Assembly (NCBI GenBank): GCA_000437395.1
Contig: FR898183.1
Span: 2,159 to 34,021, forward strand
DNA from: Clostridium sp. CAG:288
GTDB lineage: Bacteria; Bacillota_I; Bacilli_A; RFN20; CAG-288
Direction: 5' to 3'
DNA length: 31,863 nucleotides
Shown here: in pieces, positions 23,084 to 30,141 of the stretch
How positions within the stretch are numbered: the first letter of the stretch is position 1
Layout of the letters: every line of letters begins with the position of its first letter
The notes under the pieces: model-generated
What the model was told of the DNA's origin: nothing
Databases searched by the model: none
What the model saw: only the letters and a program-made list of their open reading frames with translations
Made by a program: the position numbers and the translations under genes

Positions 23084-23851
23084 TTAATCTTCATCATCGA
23101 TAGAATCAAGCATTCCTCTAAAGATGTTAGGGAATTCATCAAGCTTAACTTGTTCAAGAATTCCTTTATATGCTATTGAGACTCTGCCAGTTTCTTCGCT
23201 GACTACTACTGTTATCGCATCGGTAACTTCAGAGATACCGATTGCAGCTCTATGTCTAGCACCATATTTACCAGTTAAAGCTTTAGTTGTTGGTGTGTAA
23301 TAAACAGAAGCACAGACAATTGTGTTGCCTTTAATAATGACTGCACCGTCGTGTAATCTTGTTCCTTCATAGAAAATTGTTTCGAGAAGTTCTGGAGTTA
23401 CAGGAGCGTTAATCATAGTTCCTGACTTATAGTAATCTGTTAATGGTGTATGAGTTTCAAATGTCATTAATGCACCAGTCTTAGTTTTAGAAAGATTGCT
23501 AACGGCATCTGTAATTACTTTAAGCAGGGCTTCTTTATCATATTTTTGATTTTCAGTTTTCTTCTTATTCTTTAGTGTGCTAATAAGAAGTGGTCTAATA
23601 TCACCAATATTAACAAAGCAGACAAGAATTAACATAATCATTAAGACCCACCAAATTATGCCAGCTACCATATTTAAATCAAATATGTATGTTAATATGT
23701 AAAGGAGGAAACCTCCACCAAATATAATTAGTACTCTTTTTTGCCTAAATTTATAATACACAAGCCCACAAAGACCTATGAGTAAAAACAGTGAAATAAC
23801 AAAGTCGGCAACAAACAAAGCGCTATGGAAATCTTTCATTAAAAAATGCAT
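23084..23851 (-). CDS. cdaA: Diadenylate cyclase CdaA (c-di-AMP synthase)
   Basis: Membrane-bound enzyme making c-di-AMP from two ATP; c-di-AMP controls potassium and osmolyte transport and wall balance. The 255-aa protein has three N-terminal membrane helices (about 10-32, 38-56, 63-81), a short linker helix, and the DAC domain with catalytic DGA (168-170), GARHR (197-201; usually GTRHR) and SEETG (218-222). AAGGAGG lies 9 bases before the ATG, and a promoter is visible upstream. In most Firmicutes cdaA is followed by cdaR (YbbR repeats) and glmM. Here cdaR is missing and an acetyltransferase pseudogene on the other strand lies before glmM. Confidence 0.95.
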   Translation of the reverse strand: MHFLMKDFHSALFVADFVISLFLLIGLCGLVYYKFRQKRVLIIFGGGFLLYILTYIFDLNMVAGIIWWVLMIMLILVCFVNIGDIRPLLISTLKNKKKTENQKYDKEALLKVITDAVSNLSKTKTGALMTFETHTPLTDYYKSGTMINAPVTPELLETIFYEGTRLHDGAVIIKGNTIVCASVYYTPTTKALTGKYGARHRAAIGISEVTDAITVVVSEETGRVSIAYKGILEQVKLDEFPNIFRGMLDSIDDED

Positions 23852-23878
23852 CTAGCGGTACCTCCTTATCACGTTAAT

Positions 23879-23908
23879 ATTTTAGCAATAATTAATAGCG
23901 TTAAGCAA
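23879..23908 (-). promoter_or_regulatory. Promoter of cdaA
   Basis: On the minus strand TTGCTT (23903-23908), 18 bases, then TAAAAT (23879-23884) preceded by TGC as an extended -10. It lies about 28 bases before the cdaA ATG. The rest of the divergent intergenic region up to about 24090 is extremely AT-rich with no other clear signal. Confidence 0.55.
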
Positions 23909-24126
23909 TAATTTTATTTTCTTTTTTAATTAAAATATATGTTTTTATTTTCTTTTTTGTTAACTATTTGCTTATTAATTAAATTAAAGCGTTAAATTTG
24001 CAAATTTATTTCATATTTTAATTTGTTTTTATTTTTTATTATTTTTTAATCGTTTGTAAAATGTGTACGCATTAAATAGATATAAAGAACAAACATATGT
24101 TAATATTTAAAAGTAAGGTCAAAAAA

Positions 24127-24576
24127 ATGGAAGAAGAATACGAGTTATTTTTACAAGAAATTATAGAAAAAGAATCATACCAACAGTTAAAAAATTTTAT
24201 CCATCATGGAAAAGTATCGACTTATGAGCACTCTATAGCTGTTGCTAGATTATGTTACGAATACGCTAAAAAGAAAAAGCTTGATATTGATTATAAGTCT
24301 CTTATTAGAGCTGCCTTATTACACGACTACTATCTTTACGATTGGCACGATAAAGGGAAGTGGCATAAGCCCCATGGCTATAAGCATCCTAAAATAGCCT
24401 TACAAAACGCTATCAAAGATTATCCTGATATAAACGAAATTGAAAAAGATGCTATTTTAAGACACATGTTTCCATTAACTCTAATACCACCTAAGTACAA
24501 AGAAGGTTGGATATTACAAAAGTGTGATAAAAAAGCAACTTTTAACGATTATAAAAAGAAGAAAAAGAACATATGA
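24127..24576 (+). CDS. HD-domain phosphohydrolase
   Basis: A 149-aa cytosolic protein of the HD superfamily of metal-dependent phosphohydrolases. Seen: STYEHSIAVA with His35, LLHD with the HD pair His66-Asp67, a conserved aromatic/charged loop DWHDKGKWHKPHG, KHPKIALQNA, and ILRHMFPLT. The ATG at 24127 is chosen because TAAGG lies upstream; another in-frame ATG at 24097 has no clear ribosome site and would add ten basic residues. The substrate is unknown; nucleotide or dinucleotide phosphates are plausible for the family. surE follows 54 bases later on the same strand and may be cotranscribed. Confidence 0.82.
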   Translation: MEEEYELFLQEIIEKESYQQLKNFIHHGKVSTYEHSIAVARLCYEYAKKKKLDIDYKSLIRAALLHDYYLYDWHDKGKWHKPHGYKHPKIALQNAIKDYPDINEIEKDAILRHMFPLTLIPPKYKEGWILQKCDKKATFNDYKKKKKNI

Positions 24577-24610
24577 CACAAATATTCTTATGTAGTAAAA
24601 TATATTTGTG
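24577..24610 (+). other. Inverted repeat before surE
   Basis: CACAAATAT (24577-24585) and ATATTTGTG (24602-24610) are perfect 9-base arms with a 16-base loop, starting immediately after the HD gene stop. No T-run follows, so it is a weak terminator at best. It could be a leader hairpin or an operator for surE. Confidence 0.4.
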
Positions 24611-24630
24611 AATCAGTAAAGGAGAGCTAT

Positions 24631-25332
24631 ATGAATATTTTATTAGTTAATGACGATGGATATAAATGCGAAGGAATTAATATTCTTTTTAATAAACTTC
24701 AAAAATATGGAAATGTCATTATGGTAGCACCAAAAGAATTCATGTCAGCTAAATCTTGCTCTTTGACACTTAAAAGCTCTCTTGAATTTAAAGAGTTTGA
24801 TAAAAATAAATATTATTTATCAGGCTTTCCAGCTGACTGTGTCTCTTTTGCTTTTTGGTACTTTAAAGATATTAAGTTTGATTTAGTCGTCTCTGGATGT
24901 AATGACGGACCAAATATTTCTTATGATACTTTATATTCCGGAACTATAGGTGCTTGTTTACAAGCTTCTAAACAAGGCTATAAAGCAATAGCGTTCTCTT
25001 GCCCTCACAACTTTGAAATACTTGAAAACAACTTTGATAAAGTCATGCAATATATTTTAGATAAAAATTTATTAAGTACAGAGTATTTCTTAAACGTAAA
25101 CTTTCCACGTGGAGAAACAGTTGATGATATAAAAATGGCTACTCTTTACTACCGAAAAGACTATAACTACTTTGATATAGACGATGAAGGAAGATACATA
25201 GCTAAAAGATATGAAGAAAAAGATATTGCTGATGAAGAATCTGATTGCTATTTAATTGATCATCATATCGTTTCAATCCAACCATTAAGCAATTCTTACT
25301 TCAATCAAGAAGTTTATAACAAATTAAAATAA
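24631..25332 (+). CDS. surE: 5'/3'-nucleotidase SurE
   Basis: Cytosolic metal-dependent phosphatase acting on nucleoside monophosphates and some polyphosphates. The 233-aa length is typical. Metal site: NDDG with Asp8-Asp9, Ser39 in KEFMSAKSCSLT, and Asn91 in SGCNDGPN, followed by YDTLYSGTIGA. The FPADCVSFA loop and the NVNFPRG element are also present. AAAGGAG precedes the ATG. Downstream a strong hairpin ends the transcript. With deoD and the surface nucleotidase it is a third nucleotide-salvage enzyme in the window. Confidence 0.95.
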   Translation: MNILLVNDDGYKCEGINILFNKLQKYGNVIMVAPKEFMSAKSCSLTLKSSLEFKEFDKNKYYLSGFPADCVSFAFWYFKDIKFDLVVSGCNDGPNISYDTLYSGTIGACLQASKQGYKAIAFSCPHNFEILENNFDKVMQYILDKNLLSTEYFLNVNFPRGETVDDIKMATLYYRKDYNYFDIDDEGRYIAKRYEEKDIADEESDCYLIDHHIVSIQPLSNSYFNQEVYNKLK

Positions 25333-25340
25333 GCACAATA

Positions 25341-25392
25341 ATACCCTATAAGTTTAAGCTAACAATAAAGCTTATCTTATAGGGTATTTTTA
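25341..25392. terminator. Bidirectional terminator between surE and superoxide reductase gene
   Basis: A 12-bp outer stem (25341-25352 with 25376-25387) plus a 5-bp inner stem (25356-25360 with 25369-25373). TTTTTATTT follows on the plus strand. It separates two convergent genes. Confidence 0.88.
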
Positions 25393-25397
25393 TTTGA

Positions 25398-25754
25398 TTA
25401 GAGTTCTTTCTTCCAAAGTCCATGTAAGTTGCATAGTTCATATGCAGCAATTACTTTTTCATCTTCAATAGTGAAAGTAGCTTTTGGTTCTTGACCAGGT
25501 TTTAACTCTATTTTAAAGAATCCACGATCTGTTTCAAGAATAATCCACTCAATATAGTGAACATCTAACATTGGATGTAAAACACTACCAACTGTAACAG
25601 TAACTTTATTATCGTTTATTTCAACAACTGGTACGTGTTTTTCAACTGCAGCATCTGTTGTATTAGGTATAACTTCAATTAAACTAGGATCATTAACGGA
25701 CGATTCATCCATTGGAATAACTTTTCCATTTAAATTTCTATAAAATTTCAACAT
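25398..25754 (-). CDS. Superoxide reductase (desulfoferrodoxin type without centre I)
   Basis: Reduces superoxide to hydrogen peroxide in anaerobes at a mononuclear Fe(His4Cys) centre. All five ligands are visible in the 118-aa protein: His40 (EKHVPVV, with the conserved E-K before it), His60 (HPM), His66 (VHYIEWI), Cys108 and His111 (LCNLHGLW). The N-terminal stretch of about 30 residues lines up with the desulforedoxin domain, yet all four of its iron-binding cysteines are gone (MLKFYRNLNGKVIP). The protein therefore has centre II only. AAGGAG precedes the ATG. The next gene upstream on this strand is cotJC, a catalase-like protein that could remove the peroxide made. Confidence 0.93.
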   Translation of the reverse strand: MLKFYRNLNGKVIPMDESSVNDPSLIEVIPNTTDAAVEKHVPVVEINDNKVTVTVGSVLHPMLDVHYIEWIILETDRGFFKIELKPGQEPKATFTIEDEKVIAAYELCNLHGLWKKEL

Positions 25755-25818
25755 ATAAGGTTCTCCTTTTCTTACCCTAATGTTAACAAATTTATAAATA
25801 TTTATTCAAATATAATGC

Positions 25819-26385
25819 TTAGTAATTTAATTTAAGTTCTTTCTTATAGATATCTAATAAATTTTTAAACCTAGCATAGTGAACAACTTCTCTTTGTCTT
25901 AAGAAAAGTAGTGGTTCTATTACATCTTGATCAGAGGCTAAATCTATTAAGTGTTCATAAGTAGATCTAGCTTTTTCTTCAGCGGATAAATCTTCTGTTA
26001 AGTCAGTTATAAAATCACCTGAACTCGATAAACTAGCTGCAGTGAAAGGATTGCCGTTTGCATCGCACGGATATAAACCAACACCGTGATCGACATAGTA
26101 TGGTGCCAAACCAGCATCTTCTAGTTCTTTTAAACTTGCACCTTTAGTTAACTGATAAACAATAGTACAGATCATTTCTTCATGACCTATTTCTTCAGTG
26201 CCAATTTCAGTTAACAAAGTTCGACCACGTTCATCAGGCATAGTGTATCTTTGAGCTAAATATCTTGTCGAAGCCCCCATTTCACCATGTGGGCCACCAT
26301 ATTGAGCTATGATAAACTTAGCCATCTTCAAGTCTTTTCTTTTTATATCGATAGGATATTGTAATCTTTTCTCATATTTATACAT
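25819..26385 (-). CDS. cotJC: CotJC, manganese-catalase-family protein
   Basis: Ferritin-like di-manganese protein of the CotJC/manganese-catalase family. In Bacillus subtilis it is a spore coat-associated protein. Seen in the 188-aa protein: YKYEKRLQYPIDI at the N-terminus, YGGPHGEMGASTRYLAQRYT, IGTEEIGHEEMI (E-x2-H metal motif), EEKARSTYEHL and REVVHYARF (metal Glu and His). The ATG at 26385 is chosen because AGGAG lies 7 bases upstream; an in-frame TTG at 26403 lies before that site and inside the previous gene. It starts 2 bases after the stop of the CotJA/B-like gene, so they are one operon. It could act as spore coat protein, catalase or both. Confidence 0.93.
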   Translation of the reverse strand: MYKYEKRLQYPIDIKRKDLKMAKFIIAQYGGPHGEMGASTRYLAQRYTMPDERGRTLLTEIGTEEIGHEEMICTIVYQLTKGASLKELEDAGLAPYYVDHGVGLYPCDANGNPFTAASLSSSGDFITDLTEDLSAEEKARSTYEHLIDLASDQDVIEPLLFLRQREVVHYARFKNLLDIYKKELKLNY

Positions 26386-26387
26386 AA

Positions 26388-26831
26388 CTAATCTCCTAAC
26401 CAAGCAGATGGTTTTGTAACATAATCCATATATCCATCTTTGTACTTGCCTTCAGCTTGAGTAAGTGGTCCATATTTATCTATATATTCTTTCTTTTTAT
26501 CACTAGCTAATTTAGAATATTTTTCAAATTCTAAAGCAGCCTCTTTATCGTTTGGATATATATCTAAATATAAACCTAAATCGTGTGCTACTATATCATA
26601 AGCCATAAGTTCTAACATAATTTTTTCTTTTTCAGTTTTAGGCGTAGTTACTCCTGGTTTATAGTTTTTATATCCTCTATATTCGTTTTTAAAAGAGTTA
26701 CCTAACATTAAAGCGTCGATAGGGGCAAATAAAAACGATTTTTGAGTCTTATTAATATCTTCTTCTTTTTTTCTCTCCTCACTATAGTCAGGAGTAGAAA
26801 TAATAAAATATAACGGGTTTGAATTAAACAT
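26388..26831 (-). CDS. CotJA-like/CotJB-like fusion protein
   Basis: A 147-aa protein upstream of cotJC. Residues about 30-60 (LFAPIDALMLGNSFKNEYRGYKNY) resemble CotJA. Residues about 65-147 resemble CotJB: KEKIMLELMAYDIVAHDLGLYLDIYPNDKEAALEFE, then YIDKYGPLT and the short WLGD end. In Bacillus subtilis cotJA, cotJB and cotJC are three separate genes of one operon; here the first two appear as a single chain. AAGGAG precedes the ATG, and cotJC follows by 2 bases. The CotJB part is fairly secure, the CotJA part less so. Its presence hints at spore formation or descent from spore formers. Confidence 0.75.
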   Translation of the reverse strand: MFNSNPLYFIISTPDYSEERKKEEDINKTQKSFLFAPIDALMLGNSFKNEYRGYKNYKPGVTTPKTEKEKIMLELMAYDIVAHDLGLYLDIYPNDKEAALEFEKYSKLASDKKKEYIDKYGPLTQAEGKYKDGYMDYVTKPSAWLGD

Positions 26832-26920
26832 ATTTTTCTCCTTAAACCTATGTTATTCGACTGCAAATAAGAAAGTATATTTAATACGCCTATATATAAC
26901 TTTTCTTTTATCTTTATTTA

Positions 26921-26949
26921 TTGATTTTTACTATTGTCTAAAGTAAAAT
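26921..26949 (+). promoter_or_regulatory. Promoter of tRNA-Thr
   Basis: TTGATT (26921-26926), a 17-base spacer, TAAAAT (26944-26949). The predicted start falls 2-4 bases before the mature tRNA 5' end at 26959. Confidence 0.7.
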
Positions 26950-26958
26950 TATGATACT

Positions 26959-27034
<76 letters not shown>

Positions 27035-27046
27035 TTAGAGTTAAGT

Positions 27047-27078
27047 ATAGCTGATACTAAAGTATTGGCTATTTTTTC
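27047..27078 (+). terminator. Terminator of tRNA-Thr
   Basis: The 12-base arms at 27047-27058 and 27061-27072 pair with two G-U wobbles around a tight loop, followed by T6. Confidence 0.75.
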
Positions 27079-27141
27079 TTTATATAGGATAAATACTGCA
27101 AATAATAAATAATTTATAAGGTATTTTTACAAGAATTAAGG

Positions 27142-27214
27142 AAGTAGTAGTATAAATAGCATTTATATATAAATTTAAATCGTTAAATTATTATTAATCG
27201 TTAAACTACTACTT
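27142..27214. repeat. Inverted repeat enclosing a direct repeat
   Basis: Perfect 10-base arms AAGTAGTAGT (27142-27151) and ACTACTACTT (27205-27214) flank 53 bases. The loop includes AATCGTTAAA twice (27178-27187 and 27196-27205), 18 bases apart. The role is unknown. Confidence 0.6.
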
Positions 27215-27266
27215 ACTATATATAAACGTATATAAGAGAAGAAATATCAATTTTTATAAATACCCC

Positions 27267-27280
27267 CACGTGACACGTGA
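27267..27280. repeat. Tandem CACGTGA heptamer
   Basis: CACGTGACACGTGA is two exact head-to-tail heptamers, each containing the palindrome CACGTG. A related ACATGAC follows at 27284-27290. It is a GC-richer patch in very AT-rich sequence and may be a protein-binding or recombination site. Confidence 0.55.
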
Positions 27281-27297
27281 CAAACATGACAGTTTTC

Positions 27298-27332
27298 GCA
27301 AATAAAAACTCTAGCCTTATAAAACTAGAGTT
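27298..27332 (-). terminator. Minus-strand terminator
   Basis: The 8-bp arms AACTCTAG (27307-27314) and CTAGAGTT (27325-27332) pair around a 10-base loop, and on the minus strand TTTTTATTT follows. It overlaps the stop of the recombinase remnant and would have ended its transcript. Confidence 0.75.
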
Positions 27333-27495
27333 CAATATTTATTGTTGAGCCATCTTTGAAATTGAATTCGAGGTGGCTATCTTTATATACTTTTATGTTG
27401 ATGATAGTTAAATTAAAGAGTTTATCGTTAAATTCTAAATTAAGTGTATGTTTTAGAGATTGCATATTAAAAACTAGATATTTTGAAGAGATCAT
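27325..27495 (-). pseudogene. Probable C-terminal remnant of a serine recombinase/integrase
   Basis: An open frame of 56 codons on the minus strand runs from an ATG at 27495 to TAG at 27325, then straight into a terminator. There is no ribosome binding site, and a stop lies just upstream in frame. The end of the protein, LTIINIKVYKDSHLEFNFKD then GSTI, matches the pattern closing many large serine recombinases (i.kI.Vy.d..iei.FKdG..i). I read it as the leftover 3' end of an integrase that once carried the island next to tRNA-Thr. The match is by pattern only; a short real gene cannot be excluded. Confidence 0.5.
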
Positions 27496-27566
27496 TAGCG
27501 AATTTTAGAAAAAATAAAAAAATGTTGAGAAATATTTGCCTAACAATAGAGAATTTGAGAAAAAAG

Positions 27567-27587
27567 TGCTATAATATATCATATATT
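27567..27587 (+). promoter_or_regulatory. Promoter and possible operator of the type I RM operon
   Basis: Extended -10 TG-C-TATAAT at 27567-27575. A perfect 7-base-arm palindrome, AATATAT-C-ATATATT (27573-27587), overlaps the -10 and the expected start site. That is where an XRE-type regulator would bind to repress its own operon. No good -35 is seen. Confidence 0.5.
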
Positions 27588-27612
27588 GTAATCGATTTGG
27601 AGGATAAGCTCT

Positions 27613-27816
27613 GTGAAAATTAATTATGCTGAAATGATACTAGCACTAAGAGTGAAATTAAATATTTCTCAACAACAACTTGGAGATATGCTTGGAGTCT
27701 CTTTTAGCACTGTTAATAGGTGGGAAAAGGGACATCACGAGCCAACTATACTTGCAAAAGAACGACTTAAAAGTTTATTTAAAGAAAATTGCATTGAAGC
27801 GAAAGAGGTGAAATAA
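27613..27816 (+). CDS. XRE-family helix-turn-helix regulator of the RM operon
   Basis: A 67-aa DNA-binding protein, nearly all one Cro/C1-type helix-turn-helix: LRVKLNISQQQLGDMLGVSF then STVNRWEKGHHEPT (residues 12-45). The start is GTG at 27613 with GGAGG upstream. It is the first gene of the operon, 2 bases before hsdR, and probably acts like a controller protein on restriction gene expression (inference from size, family and position). A palindrome overlaps the promoter. Confidence 0.9.
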   Translation: MKINYAEMILALRVKLNISQQQLGDMLGVSFSTVNRWEKGHHEPTILAKERLKSLFKENCIEAKEVK

Positions 27817-27818
27817 TT

Positions 27819-30140
27819 ATGCCTGAAAAGTTTTCTGAAGAAGATGTAAAAAGATTATATATAACACCTGCGATTGATAGAGCGGGCTGGACTAATTATC
27901 GCATGGAATATTTCACTGATGGACGTGTTCATGTTTCATCGAATGGAGTAATGACTAGAGGAAAAAGAAAATATGCTGATTATTTATTAAGATATGTTAA
28001 TAATACTAATTTGGCAATTGTTGAAGCAAAAGACGAAGATCATACTCCTGGACAAGGTTTACTTCAAGCAATAGAGTATGCAAGACTTTTAAATGTTCCG
28101 TTTGCGTATAGTTCAAATGGTCATGGTTTCGTTGAACATGATTTGATAACTGGACTTGAAAGAGACTTGACAATGGCTGAATTTCCATCACCTGAAGTAT
28201 TAAGAGAACGTTATATTAACGAAAAGAATTTAACTGAAGAACAATTGAAGTTAATTGAATGTCCTTTTTATACTGATCCTGATTTTAGACCTAGATATTA
28301 TCAAAAGGCATCTGTTGATAAAACATTAGAAGCAATTGCTAATGGAAAACGTAGAGCTTTAATTGTTTTGGCTACAGGAACAGGTAAAACCTATACTGCA
28401 TTCCAAATTGTTTGGAAGTTAAAACAAATGCGTAAAGTTAAAAAAGTTTTATATTTAGCTGATAGAAATGTATTAATTAGCAAACCTTTTAATGAAGAGT
28501 TTGCTCCTTTTGGTGCATCTAAAACTATCATTACAAAAGGTAAAATAGATACTTCTTATGAGATATTCTTTGGACTTTATCAACAATTAGATAACGAAAA
28601 AGGAGAATCAAACTTAGAAGCTTTTAAGCAAGTTTCTAGAGATTTCTTTGATTTAATCATTGTTGATGAGTGTCATAGAGGAAGTGCTAAAGAAGACTCT
28701 CATTGGAGAGAAATACTTGATTGGTTTGAAAGCGCAATTCAAATTGGTATGACTGCAACTCCAAAGGTATATTTAAAAGGCAAGAAGACAGATGATGAAG
28801 ATGATGAACAAGAAGTTGATTTAGCTAAAACATATTTTGGAGAACCAGTATATGTTTATTCTCTAAAACAAGGTATAGAAGATGGATTCCTAGCTCCATA
28901 TAAAGTTATGAAGAAATTCCTTGATATAGATGTTAAAGGATATAGACCATATCCTGGTCAATTAGATATTCACGGAAATTTATTAGAAGACAGAATTTAT
29001 ACTACAAATGATTTTGATAAAAAATTGATAGTTGATTCAAGAACAAAAGAGGTTGCTAAACAAATAACAAATTATTTAAAGGAAACAGATAGATACCAAA
29101 AAACTATTGTTTTCTGTTGCAATATAGATCATGCCGAAAGACTAAGACAAGAGTTGTGGAATCTTAATTTAGATATTTGTAGAAAAAATCCTCGATATGT
29201 AACTAGAATTACAGGTGATTCTCCAACAGCACAAGCTGATTTAACCGATTTCGCAAAAGCAGAATTTAATATGGATATTGACCCATGTATTGTTACTTCA
29301 TCTGATTTGATGACAACAGGTGTGGATTGTAAAACAGCAAAATTAATAGTATTAGATAAAGTAATATCATCTATGACTTTATTTAAACAAATTATTGGTC
29401 GTGGAACTAGATTAAGAGAAGCTGACAGAAAATACGAATTTATTATAATGGATTTTAGACAAGTAACAAGATTGTTTGCTGATCCTAAGTGGGATGGACC
29501 AATTGAGTATGTGGATGATAACGGTCACAGGTCAAGTGGTGGTGGAGGAGGCGAAGGCCAAAATCCTATATATCATATTGACGGAAACAAAGTCACGATT
29601 ATGGGTGAAGAAGTATCAATTTTAGACCCTGATGGTAATTTAACAAAACAATCATTAATCAATTACACAAAGAAAAATATCTTAAACCAATATGCAACTT
29701 TAGATGAATTTATTCAAAAATGGACTAGTGAGAAAAAACATAAAGCTATAGTTGATGAATTAGCTTATCATGGAGTTTTGCTAGAGCAAATTAGAGCAGA
29801 ATTAGGTGTTGAAGATATGGATGATTTTGATTTAATATGTTATATAGCATATGAAACAAAACCATTAACAAGAAGCGAAAGAGTAAGGAGTATTAAAAAG
29901 TCTGAACTTCTTGATAAATATACAGGAATTGCTAGAGAAGTAATTGATAGATTATTAGACAAATATTGTGATGAAGGAATAGATGATGTTGATGACATTA
30001 ATATTCTTAAACTTGATGAATTTAAAGAATTTGGAACACCAAAGCAAATTATTAAGGAAATATTTGGTGGTAGAGATAACTATTTACAAGCAGTTCAATT
30101 TGTAAAAAGCAATTTATATTCAGTAGCAGGAGCAGCATAA
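27819..30140 (+). CDS. hsdR: Type I restriction enzyme R subunit (HsdR, EcoEI-like)
   Basis: The motor and nuclease subunit that translocates and cuts unmodified DNA when joined to HsdM and HsdS. The 773-aa protein has an N-terminal PD-(D/E)xK nuclease domain (Asp54 in ADYLL, Glu69 and Lys71 in VEAK). An SF2 helicase follows with Walker A ATGTGKT (ending at 191), DECH (283-286), TATP (312-315) and QIIGRGTRLR as motif VI. An EcoEI-type C-terminal domain runs from about 600, after a Gly-rich linker (SSGGGGGEG). GAGGTGA precedes the ATG. It sits between the regulator (2-base gap) and hsdM (1-base gap). All key residues are intact. Confidence 0.96.
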   Translation: MPEKFSEEDVKRLYITPAIDRAGWTNYRMEYFTDGRVHVSSNGVMTRGKRKYADYLLRYVNNTNLAIVEAKDEDHTPGQGLLQAIEYARLLNVPFAYSSNGHGFVEHDLITGLERDLTMAEFPSPEVLRERYINEKNLTEEQLKLIECPFYTDPDFRPRYYQKASVDKTLEAIANGKRRALIVLATGTGKTYTAFQIVWKLKQMRKVKKVLYLADRNVLISKPFNEEFAPFGASKTIITKGKIDTSYEIFFGLYQQLDNEKGESNLEAFKQVSRDFFDLIIVDECHRGSAKEDSHWREILDWFESAIQIGMTATPKVYLKGKKTDDEDDEQEVDLAKTYFGEPVYVYSLKQGIEDGFLAPYKVMKKFLDIDVKGYRPYPGQLDIHGNLLEDRIYTTNDFDKKLIVDSRTKEVAKQITNYLKETDRYQKTIVFCCNIDHAERLRQELWNLNLDICRKNPRYVTRITGDSPTAQADLTDFAKAEFNMDIDPCIVTSSDLMTTGVDCKTAKLIVLDKVISSMTLFKQIIGRGTRLREADRKYEFIIMDFRQVTRLFADPKWDGPIEYVDDNGHRSSGGGGGEGQNPIYHIDGNKVTIMGEEVSILDPDGNLTKQSLINYTKKNILNQYATLDEFIQKWTSEKKHKAIVDELAYHGVLLEQIRAELGVEDMDDFDLICYIAYETKPLTRSERVRSIKKSELLDKYTGIAREVIDRLLDKYCDEGIDDVDDINILKLDEFKEFGTPKQIIKEIFGGRDNYLQAVQFVKSNLYSVAGAA

Positions 30141-30141
30141 T

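Larger units (their letters stand above)
27079..27299. other. Gene-poor AT-rich stretch between tRNA-Thr and the recombinase remnant
   Basis: I see no credible gene on either strand here. It holds the inverted repeat at 27142-27214 and the short GC-richer tandem repeat at 27267-27280, both listed separately. Otherwise it is low-complexity A/T sequence. Confidence 0.6.
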
